Origin: Fluviispira vulneris
GTDB taxonomy: Bacteria; Bdellovibrionota_B; Oligoflexia; Silvanigrellales; Silvanigrellaceae
Length of the DNA stretch: 64,000 bases
NCBI RefSeq assembly: GCF_014281055.1
Contig: NZ_JACRSE010000001.1
Location: 682,001-746,000, forward strand
Direction: 5' to 3'
Every line of letters starts with the position of its first letter. Within the stretch, counting starts at the first letter, position 1. The notes beneath the pieces are model-generated. The model was not told the origin of the DNA. It saw nothing but the letters and a program-made list of their open reading frames with translations, and ran no database searches. This document shows positions 34,932-42,799 of this stretch, piece by piece. A program made the translations under genes and the position numbers.

Positions 34932-36179
34932 ATGGCAAATAACGGTCATGTTCTTTTAACTTCTCACCCTGCAAGCATTTTTAAACAAGCAGCTCCTCTC
35001 AACTGGGGAGAAAGCACACCCATTTTACGTGGTCCTGTGGTCGCATCTTTAACAAAAAGAGAGCACCGTAATGCGATTGGTACCCATAGTGGCAGCTACA
35101 CTGTCTACAGAGCATTGGCCAATGCTTCTGGTGCCTTGACTATGGACCATAAACCTGACCTTACCAACACAGCACCCATCACAAATATTGGTCCTTTTCC
35201 GTCATGGGGCGACCCAGAAAAAATAGTCAGTCTTGACCCTTGGGGGGCTCAAGTCGCAGAAGCTTTTAAAAGTTTTTATGAAAAAGGATATGATATAAGA
35301 CCAACAATTGCAATAACAACCGCTCATATTAATATGCCAGAAATAAATCAAGCAATTGAGTCAGGAAGATTGCATATTGATAATAAGATCATTACAAAAA
35401 ACAAAGATGTTCTTGTAACTAAAGCAGCCATCGATCCCGTTTGGTATTTACCCGGAATTGCAAAGAGATTTAATGTTTCAGAAGGCGATCTCCGTCGAGT
35501 TCTTTTTGATCAAACGGGAGGAATGTTTCCTGAACTCATAACTCGCAAAGATTTAAAAATATTGCTTCCACCCATAGGCAGCACGTCTATTTATATGTTT
35601 GGAAATGTTGCGCATATATCTGATCTCTCTAAACAATTGACAGTACGTATTCATGATGAATGCAATGGATCTGACGTATTTGGTTCAGATATTTGCACCT
35701 GCCGCCCTTATCTAACTCATGGCATTGAAGAATCTATTCGCACTGCACAGGAAGGCGGATCTGGAGTGATTGTTTATTTTCGCAAAGAGGGACGTGCACT
35801 GGGTGAAGTGACAAAATTTCTCGTATACAATGCACGCAAAAGGCAAGAAGGTGGTGACAGTGCAGCTACTTATTTTCACCGGACAGAATGTGTCGCAGGC
35901 GTACAAGACATGCGTTTTCAACAACTTATGCCAGATGTTTTGCATTGGCTCGGTATACAACGCATAGACAATCTCGTGTCTATGAGTGATATGAAATACA
36001 ATGCAATTGTTGACAGTGGAATAGAGGTTATCCGTAGGGTCTCAATACCCGATGAGCTTATACCATTGGATGCACAAGTAGAAATGGAAGCCAAAAAAGC
36101 GGCGGGATACTATACTGAAGGGAAAACAAAAGATGCGACTGAGCTCTTAAAAGTGAAAGGACGCAATCTGAATGAGTGA
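34932..36179 (+). CDS. URC1-type GTP cyclohydrolase II homologue (uracil catabolism)
   Basis: A 415-residue protein of the GTP cyclohydrolase II superfamily, with an N-terminal extension of about 200 residues absent from RibA. The C-terminal half has HDECNGSDVFGSDICTCRPYL, matching the Cys-based zinc site and surrounding residues of RibA in the altered form seen in URC1 proteins, and VIVYFRKEGRALGE. Beside a URC4 homologue this points to the URC uracil-degradation route, where URC1 is thought to open the ring of a uracil nucleotide. The ATG at 34932 has GGAGA 6 nt upstream. It overlaps the next gene by 8 bases. Confidence 0.85.
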   Translation: MANNGHVLLTSHPASIFKQAAPLNWGESTPILRGPVVASLTKREHRNAIGTHSGSYTVYRALANASGALTMDHKPDLTNTAPITNIGPFPSWGDPEKIVSLDPWGAQVAEAFKSFYEKGYDIRPTIAITTAHINMPEINQAIESGRLHIDNKIITKNKDVLVTKAAIDPVWYLPGIAKRFNVSEGDLRRVLFDQTGGMFPELITRKDLKILLPPIGSTSIYMFGNVAHISDLSKQLTVRIHDECNGSDVFGSDICTCRPYLTHGIEESIRTAQEGGSGVIVYFRKEGRALGEVTKFLVYNARKRQEGGDSAATYFHRTECVAGVQDMRFQQLMPDVLHWLGIQRIDNLVSMSDMKYNAIVDSGIEVIRRVSIPDELIPLDAQVEMEAKKAAGYYTEGKTKDATELLKVKGRNLNE

Positions 36180-37416
36180 TAATATGATAGATTATAGTGG
36201 AGATATCAACGATATTGAATATATCTTTTCTCCAGCAACAATTCGAAAAAAATCTTTAGAAATATATAATTTAACAATAGCTGACAAAACTCAGTTTCAA
36301 ATTCATCTTGATAAAATTGATGAAGTTTCAAAATTTGTGATTGATGTTACTTTAAGCAATTATCCAAAATTAAATATTCCATTTCATTCGCGGTGGAATC
36401 ACTTTAACGTTGGCAATATCGACAGAGTTTCAGAACTTATCTTACAACTTGAAAAGCAGACTCCCAGCCAACAAACCAAAGCGAAACTCGATCTCGTCGT
36501 TGTGAGTGTGCTGCTCGATGCAGGCGCTGGTATGCGCTGGCGTTACTTAGAACAAAAGTCGGGCAAAGAATATTCTCGTTCCGAAGGACTGGCTGTAGCA
36601 AGCTTTCGTCTATTTTTAGCAGGATTCTTTTCTGCCGACAAAAAAAGTCCTTTGCGTGTCGACGCCGAAAGACTTCTCTGCATAAGTGAAAAAGAACTGG
36701 CAGATGGCCTACAAGTAACTGAAAAAAATCCAATTATTGGTCTACAAGGGCGCTTAAAACTTCTGCACAATTTAGGACATGCTTTGCATAACGATGTGGA
36801 TCTCTTTGGCACAGAAAGTCAGCGCATAGGAAATATGCTCGATTATTTCCAAGAAAAATCACCCTCAGGAAAAATATCAGCAACTTTTATTTTGCGCACA
36901 TTGCAGCAGGGATTAGGTTCCATCTGGCCTGGACGGGCCACAATCAATCAAGTCAATATTGGTGATGTTTGGAACTATAAAGCTCTCGGTGAAGGGATTC
37001 AAGCTCTCGTTCCTTTTCATAAGTTGTCACAATGGCTTTCTTATTCTTTATTTGAGCCACTCACGGAAGCTGGTTTGAGCATTACGCAAATAGATTCCCT
37101 CACAGGTTTAGCAGAATATCGCAATGGAGGCCTTATCCTCGATTCAGGTTTAATCACTTTAAAAAACAAGGAAGAGCTTGAAAAAGTCCACTTGCCAAGT
37201 TCAGATCTTATTATTGAGTGGAGAGCTTTGACGATCACTTTCCTCGATGAAATCGGGAAAAAAGTAACAGAAATTTTGGGAAAAAAACCTTCAGAATTCC
37301 CTTTGGCGCGTGTTCTAGAAGGGGGTACATGGTGGGCTGGAAGAAAAATGGCTGAACAAATGCGCAAAGATAAAAGTCCACCCCTAAAAATAAACAGCGA
37401 TGGAACTGTTTTTTAG
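36172..37416 (+). CDS. URC4/DUF1688 family protein (uracil catabolism)
   Basis: A 414-residue protein of the DUF1688/URC4 family: SRWNHFNVGNIDR, LVVVSVLLDAGAGMRWRYLE, SRSEGLAVASFRLF and ARVLEGGTWWAGRKMAEQ are characteristic. URC4 is essential for the yeast URC uracil pathway; its reaction is not settled. The start ATG overlaps the end of urc1, which implies coupled translation. The C-terminus overlaps the start of an esterase remnant. Confidence 0.88.
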   Translation: MSDNMIDYSGDINDIEYIFSPATIRKKSLEIYNLTIADKTQFQIHLDKIDEVSKFVIDVTLSNYPKLNIPFHSRWNHFNVGNIDRVSELILQLEKQTPSQQTKAKLDLVVVSVLLDAGAGMRWRYLEQKSGKEYSRSEGLAVASFRLFLAGFFSADKKSPLRVDAERLLCISEKELADGLQVTEKNPIIGLQGRLKLLHNLGHALHNDVDLFGTESQRIGNMLDYFQEKSPSGKISATFILRTLQQGLGSIWPGRATINQVNIGDVWNYKALGEGIQALVPFHKLSQWLSYSLFEPLTEAGLSITQIDSLTGLAEYRNGGLILDSGLITLKNKEELEKVHLPSSDLIIEWRALTITFLDEIGKKVTEILGKKPSEFPLARVLEGGTWWAGRKMAEQMRKDKSPPLKINSDGTVF

Positions 37417-37873
37417 TTTTTTTCAAAATTTCTTTCGCAGATTTACTAAAAATAATTTTTTTTATAATAAATATGCTAAAGGTTTTTCCCTAGAAACTGA
37501 GCATATGAATATTTTCTTCGATTATTATTTAAACGGCGCAGCTGAAAAAAATTCGACAAATCCTAAAATATATCCTTATTATTACAATAATTTTTCTTCA
37601 TTGCCCAAAACCTTAATCATAGCCGGAGAATGCGATCCCCTGCGTGATGATGCCTATCTCTATGCACAAAAGTGTTATACTCATAAAACAGAAATGAAGT
37701 ACTACGAATTTGCAGGAACTGTTCACGGCTTTTTCAGTACACTCGACACTTTTCCGGAGGCTAGGATATCAGCAGATTTAGTCTGTGAATTTATTTCAGC
37801 GTCCTCAGCAGTGGGAGAAAATTCTAGAATTTTAGGAACCTTTTCTACTGCAAATCTCTCTCTGATTTTATGA
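37400..37873 (+). pseudogene. C-terminal remnant of a hormone-sensitive-lipase-family esterase
   Basis: From about residue 30 the frame matches the C-terminal third of alpha/beta-hydrolase-3 esterases: LPKTLIIAGECDPLRDDAYLYAQK with the catalytic Asp and YEFAGTVHGFF with the catalytic His. The N-terminal two thirds, including HGGG and the GDSAG nucleophile, are missing; upstream sequence is urc4. It therefore cannot be an active esterase. Homology covers roughly 37490-37800; the rest is open frame. Its 3' end overlaps the antisense thioredoxin-like gene by about 150 bases. Confidence 0.75.
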
Positions 37874-38181
37874 GAGCTGTCGATCACACAGGTGAAATCG
37901 CTCAAGTCAAAAGCTTTTAACACATCGTCAGGATTGGATTTAGTAGAAAAAGTATTTATTAATATCACATTTTCTTTATTGTTTTTATACTCTTTAATCT
38001 TTTCAAGTTTTTCCTTGCAGTCTATGCACCAAGTGGAAAAAAATACGAGTTTAACCTTTGGCAAAGTTTTTATAGATTTTTCGAAATCTGTTAATCCCAT
38101 GTCCTGACATTTTGCGTAGCAAAACAAAGTATAATTGAGAAAAAAAATAAAAAACGAAATGCGCAAAAAATTTTTAAACAT
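37723..38181 (-). CDS. Exported thioredoxin-like protein
   Basis: A 152-residue protein with a signal peptide (ISFFIFFLNYTLFCYAK) and a thioredoxin-like domain: VKLVFFSTWCIDCKEKLEKI holds a CxxC active site, and VEKVPKILEF supplies the cis-proline-like region. It probably acts as a periplasmic thiol-disulfide protein of the TlpA type. The C-terminal 50 codons lie over an antisense esterase remnant, so the end may be a recent extension. No clear ribosome binding site. Confidence 0.75.
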   Translation of the reverse strand: MFKNFLRISFFIFFLNYTLFCYAKCQDMGLTDFEKSIKTLPKVKLVFFSTWCIDCKEKLEKIKEYKNNKENVILINTFSTKSNPDDVLKAFDLSDFTCVIDSSHKIRERFAVEKVPKILEFSPTAEDAEINSQTKSADILASGKVSSVLKKP

Positions 38182-38203
38182 AGATCACATTTATATATAG
38201 TTA

Positions 38204-38238
38204 GAAAAAATAGTTCCTAAATACTACCATTTAAGAAC
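38204..38238 (-). terminator. Intrinsic terminator downstream of the outer-membrane protein gene
   Basis: On the minus strand GTTCTTAAAT and ATTTAGGAAC (38238-38229/38222-38213) pair over a 6-nt loop with one G-U pair, followed by TATTTTTTC. It lies 53 bases after the barrel gene and before the thioredoxin-like gene, so these two are probably not one transcript. Confidence 0.7.
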
Positions 38239-38290
38239 AATTAACAATATTACAAATATTATTTTTTAGCAAATTTATTGTAATTTATTA

Positions 38291-39310
38291 TTAGAAAAAT
38301 GTTCTTTCATATGAAAGAGACAATGTATCAAAAGTTGTTTGATTTGCATTCGTAAAATAACCTAAATCTCCATTATAGGCTCCACCCATGGTATAAGACA
38401 ACCTAAATGTATCTTCAAAAGTTGGTTTGTATTTTACATTGGCAAATAAGGAATTGGACTGTGCAGCATTTCTTGTCCAAGAAGTTTCTACGCCTGTGGT
38501 ATTATTTTTATTTGTAACGACTTCTTTCCCAATATAATCAAGTATTGCACCACCTTGTACAGATATTTTGCTTTCTTTAAAAGAATGCCCAACTGTAAGA
38601 ACAGTGGTGTATTGAAGATCGCGAGTGCGTTTAATTTGTGTTGTCGTTGAACTCAACATCCCACAGCAGGTTCTTCCTGCATTATCAGGATGTCTATCGA
38701 ATGAATATGTCACAAATTGAGCAAAACCGAATTGGATAAATGGCATACCAAACCAGAAATCAAGTCCACCTGTGACTTGATGAAAACCATTGCCTACTGT
38801 TTTCACTGCTACAGGGTCATCATCGACCATATTTTTTGCAAGGCTGGGTTTATAACTGAGTGCCAATTGAATTTGTGGACGATAGGTGCTTGCAAGACTC
38901 ATATCCATTAAATTGTAGCGGCCTGCGAGAATAGGATCGGCAACTAAATATTTATGTTCAAAACCTTCATTGACATTGGTTGGATTCACATCTCCTTGAT
39001 TACGGACAAAAGACCCAGTTAAAGTAACAAACGAATTTTTAGTAGTTCTATAGCCAATTCCTAAAGTTAAAATACGTCGAGAAGATATTTTATGATTCGG
39101 AATTTGTTTCGTTTCTGAGATTTTTTTTACACCATAATCCATATAATTAAAATTTTGTGCGATCCCAAAATACATTTTCAAATTTTCATCGGGATTTAAA
39201 ACCAATGGAGAGGTTGCACTTGATCCACAAGATGAGCATGCAAAAGCAGATTTCATAATCGTAAAGAAAACACCAGTAACAATAGTTGAATATATTTGAC
39301 GAAACTTCAT
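38291..39310 (-). CDS. Outer-membrane beta-barrel protein with N-terminal CSSCGS
   Basis: A 339-residue protein with a signal peptide ending at SAFA-CSSCG. The mature part shows alternating amphipathic strands (FVTLTGSFVRNQ, YRPQIQLALSYKP, TTVLTVGHSFKE) and ends in an aromatic strand LSYERTFF with terminal Phe, the outer-membrane insertion signal. The CxxC at the mature N-terminus and the TCCG pair may bind metal or form disulfides, or the Cys may be acylated. Substrate unknown; possible functional partner is the thioredoxin-like gene downstream. Confidence 0.75.
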   Translation of the reverse strand: MKFRQIYSTIVTGVFFTIMKSAFACSSCGSSATSPLVLNPDENLKMYFGIAQNFNYMDYGVKKISETKQIPNHKISSRRILTLGIGYRTTKNSFVTLTGSFVRNQGDVNPTNVNEGFEHKYLVADPILAGRYNLMDMSLASTYRPQIQLALSYKPSLAKNMVDDDPVAVKTVGNGFHQVTGGLDFWFGMPFIQFGFAQFVTYSFDRHPDNAGRTCCGMLSSTTTQIKRTRDLQYTTVLTVGHSFKESKISVQGGAILDYIGKEVVTNKNNTTGVETSWTRNAAQSNSLFANVKYKPTFEDTFRLSYTMGGAYNGDLGYFTNANQTTFDTLSLSYERTFF

Positions 39311-39339
39311 TTTTTACCCTTAAAACAACTTAAAACAAC

Positions 39340-39370
39340 AAATCCGTAAAGAAAAATTACGGATTTTTTT
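39340..39370. other. 10-bp hairpin in the leader of the outer-membrane protein gene
   Basis: Perfect stem 39340-39349/39357-39366 with a 7-nt loop, followed on the plus strand by seven T, the look of an intrinsic terminator. No plus-strand gene ends here, while on the minus strand it lies 30 bases upstream of the barrel ATG. It may block antisense transcription or act in the leader mRNA. Confidence 0.6.
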
Positions 39371-39544
39371 GGATAGCACTTAAAAATAATTATTCAAGAA
39401 AAATACGCGAAACAAAATGTTGCAGTGATTTGCAAAAAAAATGATCTTTACATTTTAAAAAAATAATATAAAACTTAAACAGCATTATATATGAATATAT
39501 CACTCAATAATGCTATATCACTAGAAATTTCAAGGAGATAAATT

Positions 39545-39934
39545 TTGAAAACACTTTTTAAAAAAACCGCTATATTACTGGTTATCTCTGCATTATTAAC
39601 TAGTTGCGCAAGCATGTATGGAGATAATACCCGACTTGTCAAAGTCGATTCCCAACCACAAGGAGCTGATATTTATATTGATGGAGCCCGTGTCGGAAAA
39701 ACCCCTTCTGTTATTACTCTCTCTTCTTATATTTATGGTGGTAAAACTCTTGTTCTAAGAAAAGAAAATTTCTCAGAAACTTCTATTATGGTTAATTCTA
39801 AATTCCAACCTGTCGGTATATGGAATATTTTAAATGGTTTTGGCTTTCTAATCGATGCCGCAACAGGAAATATTTTAAAGATTGATCCTGCGAATTTATC
39901 AGTACATACAGAACTAACGCCGATTATTCATTAA
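39545..39934 (+). CDS. PEGA-domain lipoprotein
   Basis: A 129-residue lipoprotein: the signal peptide ends in the lipobox LLTSC, then a PEGA domain, VKVDSQPQGADIYIDGARVGKTP, a surface or peptidoglycan-proximal module. The start is TTG with AAGGAG about 8 nt upstream. Single-gene unit between its own upstream gap and a terminator. Exact role unknown. Confidence 0.88.
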   Translation: MKTLFKKTAILLVISALLTSCASMYGDNTRLVKVDSQPQGADIYIDGARVGKTPSVITLSSYIYGGKTLVLRKENFSETSIMVNSKFQPVGIWNILNGFGFLIDAATGNILKIDPANLSVHTELTPIIH

Positions 39935-39972
39935 AAAAATAAATTAACAAAATATTTAAAACACTTAAGTAT

Positions 39973-40011
39973 AACGATCCGAAAAAAGTTTTCTTATTTC
40001 AGATCGTTTTT
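39973..40011 (+). terminator. Intrinsic terminator of the PEGA lipoprotein gene
   Basis: AACGATC-C-GAAA pairs with TTTC-A-GATCGTT (one mismatch) over a 12-nt loop, ending in TTTTT. It lies between the converging lipoprotein and response-regulator genes and shows a T run only on the plus strand. Confidence 0.75.
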
Positions 40012-40675
40012 AATTTGTATAATTAATTTGTTCTTCTTGCTTAGTCATAAGCTCATTCACGCTTTGAAAAACTTTTGAGACCTCGCGATCGATCGCATTG
40101 CTTTCTTTGATATCTTTTAAAAAAGTTGCCAATTTATCTTTATTTTTATTCTTTGAAAAAACTTTACTCTCATTTAATAATAAATTTTCTACATTTGCAA
40201 TTCTCTCATGATTTTTGGCAATAAACTTTTGAAAAAGCGCAATTAATAAATCTTTTTCTCTGCGCAACTGTTCTGCTATCAAAGCATATTCTTCCATATT
40301 GAGTGCACGGGTAATCTCGTGAATAAGAAGTTCATGCGGAACAGGTTTATCGAGTAATCCATAGACCCCAAGACGAAGTGATTGAATGGCATCTTTTTTA
40401 TTAGCAAATGCTGACTGGATAATAATGGGTTTACGGATATTTAACTTCCTAATTTCAGAAACAAACTTGAGTCCGTCAAGCATAGGCATTTTAATATCAG
40501 AGATTATTAAATTGGGCACATCTCCGGATTTGATTTTCTCTAAAGCTTCAACAGATGAATTGAATAAAACGATATTGATCTTCAAATAGATTTGAATGAC
40601 TGATGCCATTGCATCCAATATATCTGGTTCATCGTCTACTATAAAAATTGTTTTATCCATAAAGTCTTTCTTCAT
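40010..40675 (-). CDS. Response regulator with a helical C-terminal region
   Basis: A 221-residue protein. Residues 8-125 are a receiver domain: FIVDDEPDILDAM acidic pair, phosphoacceptor Asp in LIISDIKMPMLDG, and LLDKPVP with the conserved Lys. The rest is charged and helical, without a DNA-binding or enzymatic domain I recognise. It may act through protein contacts. AAGGAG precedes the ATG. No kinase gene is adjacent. Confidence 0.88.
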   Translation of the reverse strand: MKKDFMDKTIFIVDDEPDILDAMASVIQIYLKINIVLFNSSVEALEKIKSGDVPNLIISDIKMPMLDGLKFVSEIRKLNIRKPIIIQSAFANKKDAIQSLRLGVYGLLDKPVPHELLIHEITRALNMEEYALIAEQLRREKDLLIALFQKFIAKNHERIANVENLLLNESKVFSKNKNKDKLATFLKDIKESNAIDREVSKVFQSVNELMTKQEEQINYTN

Positions 40676-40796
40676 TGCAAAGCTCCTTTAGCAAACAATC
40701 TTAATTCCACACGTTTATCTTTTTATTTTCATTCAAATCAGTCTGACTAATCCATTATAGTTTTTAAATGCCGCTCTTTGTCTGAACCTATGCTTT

Positions 40797-41117
40797 TTAT
40801 TTATCCTCCGGAAATGAGCTACTAAATGTGTAACTACTCACTGTCCCATTTTCATTAAAACGTATGGTTAGGTCTTTTGTTTGACTTTCAGAAAAGGCGG
40901 AATATTTATAATACCCATATGAATATGTTCTGTAGCCAGAATCATAACCCACACGAAATGGTGGGCCAAAAGCCTTTTCAATTTCATCTTTTGTCGTTTT
41001 GTCTGATTTTATCCAAGTGACTTTGGCTGGAAACTGGGTGCCCACAGTAAGGCAAGAAACGGTAAGGAGGGATGCTCCAGAGAGAGAAACGAGGCTCAAA
41101 GCTGTTTGGAAATTCAT
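40797..41117 (-). CDS. Small lipoprotein with a BamE/SmpA-like core
   Basis: A 106-residue lipoprotein: lipobox LLTVSC, then TTKDEIEKAFGPPFRVGYDSGYRT and KDLTIRFNENGTVSSYTF, the helix-then-strands pattern of BamE/OmlA-like domains (start of helix, GxP, aromatic strands). AAAGGA precedes the ATG. It could be in outer-membrane assembly, but the match is structural and weak. Confidence 0.75.
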   Translation of the reverse strand: MNFQTALSLVSLSGASLLTVSCLTVGTQFPAKVTWIKSDKTTKDEIEKAFGPPFRVGYDSGYRTYSYGYYKYSAFSESQTKDLTIRFNENGTVSSYTFSSSFPEDK

Positions 41118-41542
41118 ATCTATCCTTTATTACTGAATAAAATGTTTAAATAATTATGCATTGCTGAAAGAAAATTTAAATTTGCTCTCATAACTTCATA
41201 CATCATTCTGATTATGGCTTCAAAGGGAGTTTAGAAAGTAGACAAAAATTACGATAAAAATAAAGGAGAGATGTTCAAAAAAGCATCACTCTGACCTTTT
41301 GGAGGATTTAGACTGATTCTAATAAATTATTAACATTATGAAATTAAAAAGATTTTTTCTTGACGTCATTTTTCTCTTGCAAATAGAGACGTTCCGTGAA
41401 ACACTGGGAACCGAGAATACTCCGTGAGTCATGAAAAGTTTTCAGAGCCACCGTTTTTCTCAAAGTTTTTATTGTTCGATACAACGCGTGGCATGGGGCT
41501 TTTGTGTTAGATCGGCATTTGTTCAATTCAACTGGAGATCCT
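41118..41542. other. Intergenic region upstream of the RRM protein gene
   Basis: 425 bases without a credible gene. It contains the promoter side of the minus-strand lipoprotein gene and a long leader for the RRM gene. TTGACG occurs at 41384-41389, without a convincing -10 at standard spacing. An open frame on the minus strand over this region is antisense to the RRM gene and shows no protein-like features. Confidence 0.5.
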
Positions 41543-41866
41543 GTGGGTACCAAGTTATATGTAGGCAATTTGCCTTTTTCTGTTAGTGAAAATGATGTTG
41601 CTAGTCTTTTTGAAAAGGCTGGTAATGTGGCTTCCGTTCGTGCCGTTATGGATCGCGAAACAGGCCGTTTTAAAGGATTCTGTTTTGTTGAAATGGGAAC
41701 AGAAGCTGAAGCACAACAAGCTATTTCTATGTTCAACGGTTCTGAGCTTAACGGCCGTCCAATGATCGTAAACGAAGCTCGTCCACCTGAACCACGCAAC
41801 AACCGCGGTGGATTCGGCGGCGGTCATCGTGGTGGCGATCGTGGTGGAAACCGCACTCGCTACTAA
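41543..41866 (+). CDS. RRM-domain RNA-binding protein with Gly/Arg-rich tail
   Basis: A 107-residue RNA-binding protein like bacterial Rbp proteins. RNP2 is LYVGNLPF and RNP1 is KGFCFVEM; the tail (NRGGFGGGHRGGDRGGNR) is an RGG-type region. The start is GTG with GGAG at 5 nt; a GTG 13 codons earlier lacks one. Such proteins often respond to cold or stress. A strong bidirectional terminator follows. Confidence 0.93.
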   Translation: MGTKLYVGNLPFSVSENDVASLFEKAGNVASVRAVMDRETGRFKGFCFVEMGTEAEAQQAISMFNGSELNGRPMIVNEARPPEPRNNRGGFGGGHRGGDRGGNRTRY

Positions 41867-41898
41867 GATCAAGCTCAATTGATCCTTTTGCTAACGCG

Positions 41899-41943
41899 AA
41901 TTAAAAAGCCCTCGTTCCTTTTAGGACTGAGGGCTTTTTAATT
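41899..41943. terminator. Bidirectional intrinsic terminator
   Basis: A perfect 15-bp inverted repeat (41899-41913/41929-41943) with a 15-nt loop, GC-rich core GCCCTC/GAGGGC and flanking A5/T5 runs. It sits between the converging RRM gene and the KPWEQ-repeat gene and can end both transcripts. Confidence 0.93.
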
Positions 41944-41948
41944 ACTAA

Positions 41949-42575
41949 TTAACTTCGTCCATTATAAATAGATTCAATACTTTCTCCATTCATTTTTCTC
42001 TGATGCAAATTTTGCTGTTTAGCAAAGTTTTCCATTACATCTTGCACAGTTTTATTTTGATTTTCTAAACTCTGCTCCCATGGTTTCTGTTGTTCCCATG
42101 GTTTCTGTTGTTCCCATGGTTTCTGTTGTTCCCATGGTTTAGTAAAATCATTTTTTGCATAATTATATTCCCAAGAATCCTCATGCCAAATTTTATCCTG
42201 CTCCCATGGCTTTTTCTGCTCCCATAAATTATTATAATTGTGAAAAATTTTTCGATAATTTGCTAAATTTTCAAAACTTACAAGCTCCCAAGGATTTTTA
42301 TCCTCAGGTTGAGAGCCAGGTTCACGCATTGAGTCATTATTTTTTCCTACAAAATCAAATTTATAACGATAAAGCCTTTGCTTATGCTCAACAATTTGCC
42401 CTGGTTCATTGTAATTTTTTTGTGGATCCCACGCTGAATACACTGGCTGAAAAGAATCAGGTTGAATTGAAGACTTAGAATCATTTAATGTGTATTTACT
42501 ATCTTGTGCAAAAGAATATAACGGTAAGACCAAAAATACACAAAGTATTTTTGGTGTAAATTTAAATTTATGCAT
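41949..42575 (-). CDS. Exported protein with a chitin-binding-like domain and KPWEQQ repeats
   Basis: A 208-residue protein. A signal peptide (ILCVFLVLPLYSFA) is followed, at about 45-95, by a segment like type 3 chitin-binding domains (AWDPQKNYNEPGQIVEHKQ, RLYRYKFDFVG, NPWELVS) and then by Trp-rich repeats: LWEQKKPWEQ and four consecutive KPWEQ units encoded by an 18-bp DNA repeat. The ATG at 42575 has GAAGAG upstream; a TTG five codons earlier is less likely. Probably secreted or periplasmic; the repeats may bind carbohydrate. Function unknown. Confidence 0.7.
   Translation of the reverse strand: MHKFKFTPKILCVFLVLPLYSFAQDSKYTLNDSKSSIQPDSFQPVYSAWDPQKNYNEPGQIVEHKQRLYRYKFDFVGKNNDSMREPGSQPEDKNPWELVSFENLANYRKIFHNYNNLWEQKKPWEQDKIWHEDSWEYNYAKNDFTKPWEQQKPWEQQKPWEQQKPWEQSLENQNKTVQDVMENFAKQQNLHQRKMNGESIESIYNGRS
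42076..42140 (-). repeat. 18-bp tandem repeat coding for KPWEQQ
   Basis: About 3.6 identical copies of TCCCATGGTTTCTGTTGT at 42076-42093, 42094-42111, 42112-42129 and a partial copy to 42140. The near-identity of the DNA suggests recent slippage expansion. Confidence 0.95.
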
Positions 42576-42799
42576 AATCTCTTCTCTCAAAAAAAATAAA
42601 AACTTTCTTAAAATAATTAATTATATAAGTTAATTTTACACATTAAATTAATTATAAAATAAAAATATAAATAACACTTAATTAACTAACTTAAAAAAAT
42701 TTAAATTTCTAGATAAATTAAAATATATTTTAATAAAATTTTAATTGATTTATTTTTAAACAATTTCATTCATTCTAACTTTACATCACTGCCTCAACT

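Noticed and set aside
41344-41802. Minus-strand frame of 152 codons over the RRM gene
   Set aside because: Antisense of a clear RRM domain; no protein-like features and no ribosome binding site.
42076-42140. Tandem 18-bp repeat as a CRISPR
   Set aside because: No spacers; the units are contiguous and code for a hexapeptide repeat.
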